Shown: piece by piece, positions 1 through 8,381 of the stretch
Position numbering within the stretch: the stretch's first letter is position 1
Layout of the letters: every line of letters begins with the position of its first letter
DNA from: Brachybacterium sp. UMB0905
GTDB lineage: Bacteria; Actinomycetota; Actinomycetes; Actinomycetales; Dermabacteraceae
Reading direction: 5' to 3'
Length of the DNA stretch: 64,000 nt
Assembly (NCBI RefSeq): GCF_002871795.1
Contig: NZ_PNHL01000003.1
Coordinates: 23,392 to 87,391, forward strand
Made by a program: the position numbers and the translations under genes
The notes under the pieces: generated by a model
Databases searched by the model: none
The model's input: only the letters and a program-made list of their open reading frames with translations
What the model was told of the DNA's origin: nothing

Positions 1-239
1 TCGGAACCTCCCTCCCCTGCTGCGCTCTGCCGAGCCGCACTCGCATCACGAGCCCGGTCATCGGCGCCCGGTGATCCTCCGGGTCTGACCCATTATCGGC
101 CACGGCAGGCCACGCGCTGCTCTCTGCGCGGAATCCACACCGGACAGACACAGCCGGCCGTCTCCCGAGCAGCAGACACTCGCAGATCCCGCCGCGAACT
201 CCTCGCCCCCGCGCCGGTCTCGAATCCTGCCGACGGTCT
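1..239. other. Intergenic, no gene recognised
   Basis: No reading frame in this stretch looks like a real protein; the frames that cross it on the minus strand run antisense into the haemolysin III gene and have a shadow-like composition (Arg/Gly/His-rich, no motif). It is the upstream region of the haemolysin III promoter. The edge of the window may cut off a neighbouring gene. Confidence 0.5.
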
Positions 240-267
240 CGTAACCTACGGCCTCGTAGGTTACGGT
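240..267 (+). promoter_or_regulatory. Perfect palindromic operator overlapping the -10 box of the haemolysin III gene
   Basis: An 11-bp inverted repeat (CGTAACCTACG at 240-250 and CGTAGGTTACG at 255-265, 4-nt spacer GCCT) is perfect. The -10 box TACGGT (262-267) shares its first four bases with the right arm, and the ATG at 274 follows after only 6 nt, so the mRNA is probably leaderless and the palindrome probably a repressor site. The protein is unknown; a TetR-type dimer is the usual reader of such symmetric sites. Seen: the symmetry and overlap. Inferred: the repression. Confidence 0.7.
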
Positions 268-273
268 TGCGCC

Positions 274-1122
274 ATGCACACCACGCTGCGCCAGGGCCGC
301 GCCTCCGGCCCCTCCCCCGCCGAGGCGCCCACCACCGCTGGAAGCGCCGCACAGGAGCTCACCGCCGCGGTCGCCGAGAGCGGTGGGACCCTCGAGGTGG
401 CCGATGAGGATCTGCCCACCGCCGAGAAGTTCCCCTTCGCCCCGCGCACCCTGACCCGGGCGATGGCGCGCCGCGCCACCCAGCTGGGACTGCAGCTGCC
501 CAAGCCGCGGCTGCGCGGCATGCTGCACCTGATCGCCTTCCCCACCTCGCTCGTGGCCGGGCTGGTGCTCGTCGCCCTCGGGCAGACCCTTCCCGTGCGG
601 CTCGCGAGCGCCGTGTTCGTTCTCACCGCCGCGATGCTGTTCGGCATCAGCAGTATCTACCACCGCGGCACATGGACTCCGCAGCGCGCCGTGATCCTGC
701 GCCGTTTCGATCACGCGAACATCTTCCTCATCATCGCGGGGACCTACACCCCGCTGGCGGTCGCGCTGCTCGAGGGGCGTGCGGCCATCACGCTGCTGGC
801 GATCGTGTGGGGCGGGGCGCTGCTGGGCGTGTGCTTCCGTCTGTTCTGGACCGGTGCGCCGCGCTGGCTGTACGTGCCGGCGTATGTGGCGCTCGGCTGG
901 GTGGCCGTGTTCTACATGCCGCAGCTGCACGCCGGGGGCGGCTGGGCGGTGGTGTGGCTGCTGATCGCAGGTGGGGTCGCCTACACGGCGGGCGCGGTCA
1001 TGTATGCGCTCAAGCGCCCGAACCCCTCATTCGTGTGGTTCGGCTTCCACGAGATCTTCCATGCCGGCACCCTGATCGGCTTCGGCTGCCACTTCGCCGC
1101 GGTGCTGGTCTCCGTGCTGTGA
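274..1122 (+). CDS. Haemolysin III (PAQR) family membrane protein
   Basis: 282 aa. Residues from about 80 to the end form about seven hydrophobic segments with the family signatures SSIYHRG (about 126-132), RFDHANIFLIIAGTYTP (about 144-160) and HEIFHAG (about 259-265), which hold the conserved Ser/His/Asp cluster thought to bind metal in PAQR proteins. The first 75 residues are a polar Ala/Pro/Glu-rich extension not typical of the family (usually 210-230 aa). The start is fixed by a TACGGT -10 box 6 nt upstream (leaderless). Despite the name, members are mostly not shown to be toxins; a role in membrane lipid homeostasis is the usual suggestion. The overlapping operator suggests tight control. 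The next gene is convergent. Confidence 0.9.
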   Translation: MHTTLRQGRASGPSPAEAPTTAGSAAQELTAAVAESGGTLEVADEDLPTAEKFPFAPRTLTRAMARRATQLGLQLPKPRLRGMLHLIAFPTSLVAGLVLVALGQTLPVRLASAVFVLTAAMLFGISSIYHRGTWTPQRAVILRRFDHANIFLIIAGTYTPLAVALLEGRAAITLLAIVWGGALLGVCFRLFWTGAPRWLYVPAYVALGWVAVFYMPQLHAGGGWAVVWLLIAGGVAYTAGAVMYALKRPNPSFVWFGFHEIFHAGTLIGFGCHFAAVLVSVL

Positions 1123-1135
1123 GCGCGCCGACGCT

Positions 1136-1576
1136 TCAGCGCCCCGTCGGCTCCGCCCCGGGACCATCCTCCGGCTCGGCCGACGGCTCTCCCTCATGCG
1201 GCGGCTCCTCGAGGCCCGAGCGCGGCTCGACCGGCTCCTGCTGCGCGGTGCCCTCCGCCTCCTGCTGCGCAGTGTCCTCCGCGGCGTCATCCTCTGCTCC
1301 GCTCACGCCGCCATCACGCTGCGGATCCTGGCCCCGCGCCCGCTGATCGGCCTGCTCCTGGCGGGCCATCCGCTCGGCGACGCGATCCTGCGCCTGGACT
1401 CGACGGGTGCGGCGCGTCATATCCACCACGAGCAGCAGCACCAGCAGGGCGAGCACGAACATCGCGAAGAAGCCCGGCAGCCCTGGGGAGACGGTGACGA
1501 GGTTGAACTCCTCCCCGTCCGAGGGGCCCGGTGCGGCGTGCAGCAGCGCGGGCAGCAGCCGCAGGTCGCCGCTCAT
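1136..1576 (-). CDS. Small single-pass membrane protein with acidic tail, unknown function
   Basis: 146 aa. One clear transmembrane helix at about residues 35-52, then a basic patch (TRRTRR) and a long Glu/Gln/Ala/Pro-rich tail, as expected for an Nout–Cin bitopic protein with a disordered cytoplasmic domain. Its ATG overlaps the stop of mca (ATGA, 1573-1576), so it is translationally coupled to mca. I do not recognise a named family. The coding assignment rests on the coupling, the hydrophobic segment followed by a charge cluster, and the absence of a better frame in this gap. A link to mycothiol chemistry is only suggested by position. Confidence 0.65.
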   Translation of the reverse strand: MSGDLRLLPALLHAAPGPSDGEEFNLVTVSPGLPGFFAMFVLALLVLLLVVDMTRRTRRVQAQDRVAERMARQEQADQRARGQDPQRDGGVSGAEDDAAEDTAQQEAEGTAQQEPVEPRSGLEEPPHEGEPSAEPEDGPGAEPTGR

Positions 1577-2484
1577 GCCTGGGCCTGCAGCTCGTCGTGG
1601 CGCAGCCCCGCGAACAGGTCCGTCTCCGGCAGTCGCACCCCGATGCGGGAGATGTGCAGCTCGTAGTCCTCGGTCCCCCAGGCCTCATGCTCCACATCGT
1701 GGGCGATGCGGAAGAAGGGCCCATCGGGATCCACCTGGGTGGCGTGGGCGCGCAGCGCATCATCGCGGATCCCCAGGTATTCACGCACATCGATACGGGT
1801 GGTCAGCAGACGGTCGTGGCTCTCGTCGTAGCGCTGCAGCATCGCATCGAGCTCCTCGCTGGGAGTCCCGCGGCCATGCAGGAATCGGGTGATCGCGCTG
1901 AAGCGCTGCCGATGGAAAGCATTGATGTAGTACAGCTTCGCCACCGCCCAGGGCTCGCCGAGCTCCGGCGCATAGTCCCGGTCCGCAGCGAGGTCGAAGG
2001 CCATGAGGCTCACCCGGTTGACCATGATGTGATCCGGGTGCGGGTAGCCGCCGTTCTCGTCGTACGTGGTCATCACGTGGGGGCGCAGCCGCCGCAGCGC
2101 CGCCACCAGGGGGCGGGCGGCCTCCTCGACGGGGAGGGTCGCGAAGCTGCCCTCGGGCAGCGGCGGCAGGGGGTCGCCCTCGGGCAGTCCCGAGTCCTCG
2201 AAGCCCAGCCACTCGTGGTCCACGCCCAAGATGTCCCGCGCCGCCTCCATCTCGCGGCGCCGCACCGCGGGCAGAGTCTGGGCGGTCAGCTCCGGGTCAT
2301 TGCGCAACCGCGGATTGAGCACATCGCCACGCTCCCCACCGGTGCAGGTGATGACAGTCACCTGTACGCCCTCGCGGGCATAGCGCGCGGTGGCGCCGGC
2401 GCCCTTGGACGATTCATCGTCCGGGTGGGCGTGGACGGCCACCATGCGCAGGGGCTCGTCGGGGGCGGGACGCTGCACGGTCAC
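1573..2484 (-). CDS. mca: Mycothiol S-conjugate amidase
   Basis: 303 aa. Cytoplasmic zinc hydrolase that cleaves mycothiol S-conjugates into a mercapturic acid (AcCys-R) for export and GlcN-Ins for recycling. The LmbE/PIG-L fold motif HAHPDDES sits near the N-terminus and the second metal motif HPDH in the middle; the segment VTCTGGERGDVLNP favours Mca over its paralogue MshB, which catalyses the GlcNAc-Ins deacetylation step. The GTG start at 2484 has GGGAGGAG upstream with 4 nt spacing; the open frame continues further upstream but nothing there resembles the family. Divergent DUF4307 gene and then greA follow, the standard actinobacterial neighbourhood. Its presence implies a mycothiol-making organism. 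Confidence 0.93.
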   Translation of the reverse strand: MTVQRPAPDEPLRMVAVHAHPDDESSKGAGATARYAREGVQVTVITCTGGERGDVLNPRLRNDPELTAQTLPAVRRREMEAARDILGVDHEWLGFEDSGLPEGDPLPPLPEGSFATLPVEEAARPLVAALRRLRPHVMTTYDENGGYPHPDHIMVNRVSLMAFDLAADRDYAPELGEPWAVAKLYYINAFHRQRFSAITRFLHGRGTPSEELDAMLQRYDESHDRLLTTRIDVREYLGIRDDALRAHATQVDPDGPFFRIAHDVEHEAWGTEDYELHISRIGVRLPETDLFAGLRHDELQAQA

Positions 2485-2655
2485 GAGGCTCCTCCCAAGT
2501 CGTGGGGTGGGGCGGCTGCCCCGCGGGGGTGGTGGCGCCGTCAATGCCGCCCGACGGGGTCGGGGCGGGGCGCTCATCCTCGTGGGATCGTACGCCACCT
2601 GTGGGAGAAGCTCATGGTCGCCGCGGTGATCCTCACGATGGGCGAGAATGGCTGC

Positions 2656-3048
2656 ATGCCCGATGTCAGCTCCCGTCTCGCAGACCGCTACGGCGGCCCT
2701 CTCGTGTCCGCCTCCACCGCCCGGATCCTCGTGACCCTCGGCGCGGTGGCGTTCCTCGCGGTCGTGGTGGTCGTGGGGATGCGGCTGGCCACGCCGGCGG
2801 TGCGCGCCGATGTGATCTCGTATGAGCATCTGGCCGATGACCAGATCGGCGTCGGCTTCGTGGTGACGATGGACCCCGGCACGGAGGCGAGCTGCCGCAT
2901 CCAGGCGCTGAACAAGGGCCGCGCCCAGGTCGGCTTCGTCGAGGTCGCCGTACCGGCGCAGACGGCCCGGCAGTCCACACACCACGTCGAGATCGCCACC
3001 CAGGGCGAGGCGGTCTCCGCGGAGATCGTCCGCTGCGACGCCCGCTGA
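2656..3048 (+). CDS. DUF4307 family membrane protein
   Basis: 130 aa. N-terminal RLADRYGG motif typical of DUF4307, one transmembrane helix (about residues 22-45) and an extracytoplasmic beta-rich domain with two cysteines (EASCRIQ and EIVRCDAR) that could form a disulphide. Function unknown; it lies between mca and greA in many actinobacteria. I chose ATG 2656 because GAGAAT (2644-2649) lies exactly 6 nt upstream, matching the leaderless pattern of this genome; an in-frame ATG at 2611 with a GGGAGA ribosome site is the alternative and would add 15 residues. Confidence 0.8.
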   Translation: MPDVSSRLADRYGGPLVSASTARILVTLGAVAFLAVVVVVGMRLATPAVRADVISYEHLADDQIGVGFVVTMDPGTEASCRIQALNKGRAQVGFVEVAVPAQTARQSTHHVEIATQGEAVSAEIVRCDAR

Positions 3049-3150
3049 CCGCGCAGCGACCACCGCGCCCGCTGACCGCGCAGCGGCGGCCGCAGTCCTC
3101 GAATGCGCCACAGCCGACCCGTCGGTCCTCGGGTTTCGCGCGACAGTGTG

Positions 3151-3259
3151 TAAAATAGCTCGGAACCGGCAGCGTGCCGGTCATCATCACCCGCACACGG
3201 GGCGCATGAGGACATGTGCCCCGTGATTCGCGTTCAGGGGCCCTCGTATCGGGCCCCTG
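3151..3259 (+). promoter_or_regulatory. greA promoter and structured leader with two hairpins
   Basis: A -10 box TAAAAT (3151-3156) starts a leader of about 125 nt. It holds two strong hairpins: CACGGGGC/GCCCCGTG (arms 3196-3203 and 3218-3225) and CAGGGGCCC/GGGCCCCTG (arms 3235-3243 and 3251-3259, 7-nt loop). A six-codon reading frame (3206-3226, Met-Arg-Thr-Cys-Ala-Pro-stop) lies in the loop and right arm of the first hairpin. Neither hairpin is followed by a good U-tract. Seen: hairpins and mini-frame. Inferred: attenuation or mRNA stabilisation. Confidence 0.6.
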
Positions 3260-3287
3260 CGCCACAGACATCGACAGGAGTGACCCT

Positions 3288-3782
3288 ATGAGCGACCAGC
3301 CGAACGGCACCTGGCTCACCCAGGACGCGTACGACCGCCTGGCGAAGGAGCTCGAGGAGCTCGAGGGCCCCGGCCGCACCGAGATCACCGAGCGCATCGC
3401 CGCGGCTCGGGACGAGGGCGACCTCAAGGAGAACGGCGGCTACCACGCCGCCCGCGAGGAGCAGGGCAAGATGGAGGCCCGCATCGCGGACCTCAAGCAT
3501 CTGCTGAAGCACGCCGTGGTGGGCGAGGCGCCCAAGGATGATGGCGTCGTCGAGCCCGGCATGGTCGTGAAGATCTCGATGGCCGGTAAGGAGCGCACGT
3601 TCCTGCTGGGCAACCGTGAGATCGCCGACGATGAGGAGAACCTCGAGGTGTTCTCCTCGCAGTCCCCGCTGGGCAGCGCCATCCAGGGCTCGAAGGTGGG
3701 TGACACGGTGGAGTACACCGCGCCCAACGGGAAGTCCTTCCCGATCGAGATCCTGCGCGCCAAGCCTTACCGCTCGGCCTGA
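3288..3782 (+). CDS. greA: Transcription elongation factor GreA
   Basis: 164 aa, normal GreA length. It binds in the RNA polymerase secondary channel and stimulates cleavage of backtracked RNA. The N-terminal coiled coil carries the acidic tip motif ARDEGDLKENGGYHAAREEQ (about residues 39-58), with the two acidic residues that coordinate catalytic Mg2+; the C-terminal FKBP-like domain ends with VEYTAPNGKSFPIEIL. The ATG has AGGAG 8 nt upstream. It is a single-gene unit with its own promoter, hairpin-rich leader and downstream terminator. Confidence 0.97.
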   Translation: MSDQPNGTWLTQDAYDRLAKELEELEGPGRTEITERIAAARDEGDLKENGGYHAAREEQGKMEARIADLKHLLKHAVVGEAPKDDGVVEPGMVVKISMAGKERTFLLGNREIADDEENLEVFSSQSPLGSAIQGSKVGDTVEYTAPNGKSFPIEILRAKPYRSA

Positions 3783-3817
3783 GCCCCGTCGGCCCGCTGC
3801 GGCCGGCCCCGTACACG

Positions 3818-3866
3818 AGCGCGGCCCCGTCCCGGTGATTCCGGGGCGGGGCCGCGCTCTTCGTCG
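3818..3866 (+). terminator. Terminator after greA
   Basis: Perfect 12-bp stem AGCGCGGCCCCG/CGGGGCCGCGCT (3818-3829 with 3847-3858) followed by the weakly T-rich CTTCGTCG. It lies between convergent greA and the AI-2E family gene, so it may serve both. Confidence 0.8.
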
Positions 3867-3892
3867 TCGCGATGCGGGATGCCTGCGCGGCG

Positions 3893-5056
3893 TCAGCTGT
3901 GGCGGCGCCTGCCCGTGAGCTGGGCGAAGTGCTCCTGCAGCGCGACGTCCTCCCCCATATCCGGGTCGGGGTCACGCCCCACCATGTACAGCACCGTGGC
4001 GTTGACGAAGGCGATCACCGGGATCGCGAACAGCGCGCCGGGGATCCCGGCGATGATCGCGCCGGTGGCGACCCCGAGGAACACCGCCAGGGGGTGCAGC
4101 TCCACGGCCTTGCCCATGAGGAAGGGCTGGAGCACATTGCCCTCCAGCTGCTGCACCGCCAGCACAATCACGAGCATGATGATCGCGCCCACCCAGCTGT
4201 TGAGCACGAGCACCAGCAGGACGGCGATCGCTCCGGAGACGACCGCTCCCACCAGCGGGATGAAGCTGAACAGGAACACCAGCAGCCAGATCGGCACGGC
4301 GTAGGAGCCGAGCCCCAGCCCCACCATGCCCAGCGCGATACCGGTCGCGTCCACGGCGGCCACGAGGATCTGGGTGCGCATGTAGGCCGACAGCGCCTTC
4401 CAGCCGCGGCGGAACGCCTCATGCGTGGGCACCCGAGCCTCCGGCGGCAGCAGACCGATGACCCACCGCCAGATCCCGGTGCCGCTGGAGAGCAGGAAGA
4501 ACAGTGTGAACAGGCAGATCAGGATGCCGGTGCCGATGTTGCCGAGCACCGCGGCGGTGCTGAGCGCACCGGTGACCAGCTGATCGGCGTTTTTCTGCAG
4601 CTGCTCGAGACCCTCGTCGATCGCGGCGTTGACCGTCGGGGTCTTCACCTGGAAGGTGGTGGTCACCCAGTCCACGAGGTTCTGAAAACCGGTGACGGCC
4701 TTGTCCTGGATATCCGCCCACTGCGCGAACAGCTGCCGACCGGCCAGGGTGAACATCCCCGCGATCACCAGCAGCAGGCCCAGCAGGGCGATGCCGCTTG
4801 CGGCAGCACGCCCCAGGAAGGTGTAGCGGGTCAGGACCCGGACGATCGGCGCCAGCATCGAGGCCAGCAGCACAGCGATCAGCACCGGGATGACGATGGT
4901 GGTGATCTTCAGCAGCGCCCACACCACCAGGGCGCCGGCGGCGAGGATCAGCATCAGACGCCAGGACCAGGCGGCCAGGCGCCGGATCCCCAGCGGGATC
5001 TCCTCGACCTCGGGCGCAAGGGCCGGTGGCCGGGGCGTGGGGCGCAGCTTGGACAT
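3893..5056 (-). CDS. AI-2E family (PerM/YdiK, DUF20) transporter
   Basis: 387 aa polytopic membrane protein. It shows the family layout: two or three N-terminal helices, a soluble region of about 80 residues (VTTTFQVKTPTVNAAIDEGL region), then C-terminal helices with the conserved block LEGNVLQPFLMGKAVELHPL and the helix GAIIAGIPGALFAIP. Family members are predicted exporters of autoinducer-2, ions or other small molecules; substrate cannot be read from sequence. GGAAGGAG lies 4 nt before the ATG. Its upstream region holds TAGGAT (5091-5096) and a GTGGGC-CCC-GCCCAC palindrome (5097-5111) that could be an operator. Divergent from the ABC exporter. Confidence 0.85.
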   Translation of the reverse strand: MSKLRPTPRPPALAPEVEEIPLGIRRLAAWSWRLMLILAAGALVVWALLKITTIVIPVLIAVLLASMLAPIVRVLTRYTFLGRAAASGIALLGLLLVIAGMFTLAGRQLFAQWADIQDKAVTGFQNLVDWVTTTFQVKTPTVNAAIDEGLEQLQKNADQLVTGALSTAAVLGNIGTGILICLFTLFFLLSSGTGIWRWVIGLLPPEARVPTHEAFRRGWKALSAYMRTQILVAAVDATGIALGMVGLGLGSYAVPIWLLVFLFSFIPLVGAVVSGAIAVLLVLVLNSWVGAIIMLVIVLAVQQLEGNVLQPFLMGKAVELHPLAVFLGVATGAIIAGIPGALFAIPVIAFVNATVLYMVGRDPDPDMGEDVALQEHFAQLTGRRRHS

Positions 5057-5208
5057 GAGGCTCCTTCCATGAGCCGGACGGCTCAGCGAAATCCTAGTGG
5101 GCCCCGCCCACTGCGCCCTCAACCGGCAGGTGGATTGCCGACGAAGGTCGGAGAAACCCTCTCCGAGCGGGGGACCGACGCTATGGCCACAGGGTCTAGC
5201 GTGAAGGC

Positions 5209-6159
5209 ATGTCTGAGACGAGCCCGCACTCCCCCACTCCGTTGCCACCCGATGGGTCCGTCCCCGACGCGGCGCCTGGCCGATCCGGATCCGGCGCGTC
5301 GGATCTCGGCGCGCCAGCACCTGACGCATCGGACCCCGACACCCCTGCCCCGGCACCGCTGGCCGGCGTGGCAGCCCCGATCGCCGCAGATGCGGCACGC
5401 CCCGAGCAGGCCGCCCTGTCCCTGCGCGGACTGCGGAAGTCCTTCGGCAAGACGGAGGTGGTCCACGGCATCTCCCTGGACGTCCCGCGCGGCTCCTTCT
5501 ACGGGATCGTCGGCCCCAACGGCGCCGGTAAGACCACCACGCTGTCGATGGCCACCGGTCTGCTGCGCCCCGATGCGGGGACCGCACATGTGCTGGGGCA
5601 CGACATGTGGACCACGCCGCTGGAGGCGAAGGCCCGGCTGGGCGTGCTGGCCGATGGGCTGCGCACCTTCGACCGACTCACCGGCCGAGAGCTGCTGAGC
5701 TACGTCGGCCTGATCCGCGGGATGGAACCCGACGTCGTGACCGAGCGCAGCGACTCACTGCTGGCCGCCCTGGACCTCGCCGGTGAGGACGGCAAGCTCG
5801 TGGTGGACTACTCCGCCGGCATGACCAAGAAGATCCTGCTGGCCTGCGCGCTGCTGCACGCACCGCGCCTGCTGGTGCTCGATGAGCCGCTGGAGGCCGT
5901 CGACCCGGTCTCCGGGCAGGTGATCCGCAAGATCCTCACCGCCTATGTCGAGGGCGGCGGCACCGTAGTGCTCTCGAGCCATGTGATGGAACTGGTGGAG
6001 GGGCTGTGCAGCCATGTGGCGATCATCTCGGGCGGCGAGCTGCTGGCCGACGGGACGCTGGATGAGGTGCGGCAGGGCGGTTCGCTCGTGCAGACCTTCA
6101 TCGATCTGGTGGGCGGCGGAGACGTTGCGGAGGGGAGCCTGTCGTGGCTGGAGTCCTGA
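5209..6159 (+). CDS. ABC-2 type exporter, ATP-binding protein
   Basis: 316 aa. An unusual Pro/Ala/Asp-rich N-terminal tail of about 70 residues precedes a standard ABC domain: Walker A GPNGAGKT (about 103-110), Walker B LLVLDEP followed by the H-loop SSHVME. The signature is the divergent YSAGMTKK seen in some ABC-2 exporters rather than LSGGQ. It pairs with the permease encoded just downstream (16-nt overlap). The start has TAGCGT (5197-5202) 6 nt upstream and no Shine-Dalgarno, so it is probably leaderless. Substrate unknown. Confidence 0.9.
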   Translation: MSETSPHSPTPLPPDGSVPDAAPGRSGSGASDLGAPAPDASDPDTPAPAPLAGVAAPIAADAARPEQAALSLRGLRKSFGKTEVVHGISLDVPRGSFYGIVGPNGAGKTTTLSMATGLLRPDAGTAHVLGHDMWTTPLEAKARLGVLADGLRTFDRLTGRELLSYVGLIRGMEPDVVTERSDSLLAALDLAGEDGKLVVDYSAGMTKKILLACALLHAPRLLVLDEPLEAVDPVSGQVIRKILTAYVEGGGTVVLSSHVMELVEGLCSHVAIISGGELLADGTLDEVRQGGSLVQTFIDLVGGGDVAEGSLSWLES

Positions 6160-7859
6160 CGCATGAGCACGCTGCGACCGCCGCTGCCCAGGATGTCCAC
6201 CATGGGCAGGTCAGCCACAAGGATCTGATCCGGGGACTGGCCCGGCTGCGGTGGACGCTGTGGAAGCGGTCCTACCGCAAGAACATCGGCAAGCTCATCG
6301 GCACGATCATCGGGGCGCTGTACGGGATCGGCGCCATGGTGGCCCTGGTGTTCATCTTCCTGGGCACCACGCTGTGGGCCGGTGAGGGAACGGTGTTCCC
6401 CGCAATCATCCGCGGGCTCGGCGCGCTGACAGTCCTGCTGTGGGTTCTGGTCCCGCTATTCGCCTTCGGCGTCGATGACACGCTGGATCCCCGGGCCTTC
6501 GCCCTATACCCACGCAGCGCCCGCAACCTGCAGCCCGGGATGGCCGTCGCCGCAGCGCTCAGCCTGCCCAGCCTGTTCACCCTCATCGCGATCCTCATCG
6601 CCACCGGTTTCGAAGCCCTGTGGCTGGTGCTGTTCGGGCAGGGCATCGGCTGGGTGGTCGCGGCGATGATCGCGCTGCTGCCGGCGAATCTGGCGGGCTT
6701 CGTGCTGTGCCTGCTGCTGCTGCGGGCAGTGTTCGCGCACTCCGCCTCCCGCTCCTCCTCCCGCAGCGGTCGGGAGCTCGGCGGGATCGTCGCGTTTTTG
6801 GGCATGTTCGTGCTGATCTACGCCGCGTCCCTGCTCATGCAGCGCATCCCGAATGCTGTCGCCGTGGTGGACCTCTCCCTGCTGTCACGCATCGTGGAGG
6901 GTCTCGCCTGGACCCCGGTGGGGGCACTGTTCTCGGTGCCGATGGACCTGGCCGAGGGCCGGGCACTCACCGCAGCGCTGCGAGCACTGATCGGCACGGC
7001 GACCATCGTGCTCGTATGGCTGTGGTGGCGGCGCTCGATCGACGCCTCCCTCACCTCCGCGCTGGCCGGTGATGCATCCTCGGGCACCACCAGTGTCTCG
7101 CCGCTCGTGCCGCGCTTCGTGCCATCCGGACCGTTCGGCGCGGTGCTGGGCAAGTCGCTGCGGTACTGGCGGCGGGACACCCGCTACCTCGCTGCGCTCG
7201 GCACCTACCCGATCGTCGTGGTGTTCCTGGTGGCGATGGGCTTCGTGCTACCGGAGTCGCGCGGGATGATGCTGGGCATGGCCATCTTCATGCTGGGCAT
7301 GAGCGGACTCAGCCTCGCCAATGAGATCGGTTTCGATGGCCCCTCCGGCTGGGTGAACATCACCGCATCGCTCCCGGCCCGCGCGAACCTGCTGGGGCGG
7401 GTGGCGGCGCAGGCGCTGCTGATGGGCCCGCCGGCCCTGCTCCTGGCGGCGCTGATCCCCCTCGTCTTCGGCATGCCGGAGATGATCGGCCTGTTCGTCC
7501 TCGGCGTGACCGGCGCGATGATCGCCAGCTGGGGAATCTCCATGCTGATCGCGACGCTCATGCCGTATCCGGCGTCCCCGCCCGGCACCAATCCGATGAA
7601 GGACAAGTCCGCGAACTCCACGAATGCGATGCTCGCCATGACCGTGTCGATGCTGGTGCTGCTCCTCGCCCTGGCACCGGCGATCGGCGTGGGGATCTGG
7701 GGAGCCGCCGTCGGCAGCACCGGACTCACGCTGCTGGCTGGAGGCCTGGCGATCCTCGCCGGGGCGATCGTGTTCGTCGTCGGCCTGCTCCTGGCGGAAC
7801 GGCGGCTCGATGCGCAGTATCCGGATCTGTTCCAGAAGGTGCGGGATTACGTGTCCTGA
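6144..7859 (+). CDS. ABC-2 type exporter, permease protein
   Basis: 571 aa, GTG start at 6144 preceded by GGAGGGGA inside the end of the ATPase gene, so the two are translationally coupled. It has about twelve hydrophobic segments separated by a soluble loop near residues 290-330. The length and the two sets of about six helices suggest one polypeptide with two permease halves, or a homodimer of large subunits. Nothing identifies the substrate. Its 3' end overlaps that of convergent rimI by 13 nt. Confidence 0.85.
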   Translation: MAGVLTHEHAATAAAQDVHHGQVSHKDLIRGLARLRWTLWKRSYRKNIGKLIGTIIGALYGIGAMVALVFIFLGTTLWAGEGTVFPAIIRGLGALTVLLWVLVPLFAFGVDDTLDPRAFALYPRSARNLQPGMAVAAALSLPSLFTLIAILIATGFEALWLVLFGQGIGWVVAAMIALLPANLAGFVLCLLLLRAVFAHSASRSSSRSGRELGGIVAFLGMFVLIYAASLLMQRIPNAVAVVDLSLLSRIVEGLAWTPVGALFSVPMDLAEGRALTAALRALIGTATIVLVWLWWRRSIDASLTSALAGDASSGTTSVSPLVPRFVPSGPFGAVLGKSLRYWRRDTRYLAALGTYPIVVVFLVAMGFVLPESRGMMLGMAIFMLGMSGLSLANEIGFDGPSGWVNITASLPARANLLGRVAAQALLMGPPALLLAALIPLVFGMPEMIGLFVLGVTGAMIASWGISMLIATLMPYPASPPGTNPMKDKSANSTNAMLAMTVSMLVLLLALAPAIGVGIWGAAVGSTGLTLLAGGLAILAGAIVFVVGLLLAERRLDAQYPDLFQKVRDYVS

Positions 7860-8380
7860 CCGGGGGTCTTTCCCGCGAGCGTGCGCTGCATGACCAGGGC
7901 GTCGATGCTGCGGCCGCGCAGGCGGTAGTAGCCGCGGCGCCGCGCGATCTCCTCATACCCGGCCGCGGCGTAGAACGCGCGGGCGCGGGAGTTGTCCTCG
8001 CGCACCTCGAGCAGCATGCGCTGCGCTCCCTGGGCGCTGGCCTGCTGCTCGCACCAGGCCAGCAGGGCGCGACCGATGCCGCGCCCGGGGTGGAGGGTGC
8101 CGATGGTGTGCAGGTCCGCGGTGTCCCCGGCGAGCATGATCCCGGCATAGCCGAGCAGCTCACCGCTCGCATCGGCCCCCGTCGCGGCGATGACGTAGCG
8201 GCGGTCGGGGTGGTCGATCTCCGCGGCGAGCTGGAAGACGGTCCAGGCTTCGTCGGGGAACAGCTCGAGCTCCGCGAACGCGATCGCTTCGACATCCTCG
8301 AGGGTGACGGGGCGCAGGGCCCACGGCCCCGTGCCCCCGTCGGCTCCGCCTGGGGTGTCGGGCATATCGGGATCGGGCAT
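7847..8380 (-). CDS. rimI: Ribosomal protein S18 alanine N-acetyltransferase (GNAT)
   Basis: 177 aa. GNAT fold with the acetyl-CoA motif A region LHPGRGIGRALLAW (about residues 96-109) and the RimI-like end of motif B, EVREDNSRARAFYAAAGYEE. It is assigned to RimI because it follows tsaB and tsaE, the usual arrangement, and acetylates protein N-termini in the characterised members. The start is one nucleotide after the tsaB stop (TGA-C-ATG); an in-frame ATG six codons later is possible, since the first residues (MPDPDMPDTPGG) are low complexity. Confidence 0.85.
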   Translation of the reverse strand: MPDPDMPDTPGGADGGTGPWALRPVTLEDVEAIAFAELELFPDEAWTVFQLAAEIDHPDRRYVIAATGADASGELLGYAGIMLAGDTADLHTIGTLHPGRGIGRALLAWCEQQASAQGAQRMLLEVREDNSRARAFYAAAGYEEIARRRGYYRLRGRSIDALVMQRTLAGKTPGQDT

Positions 8381-8381
8381 G

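Noticed and set aside
1573..2484. MshB instead of Mca
   Set aside because: The CTGGERGDVLNP segment and the DUF4307/greA neighbourhood are those of Mca.
3872..5698. A long plus-strand frame opposite the AI-2E family gene
   Set aside because: Gln/His/Asp-rich antisense composition with no motif, as often seen in GC-rich genomes.
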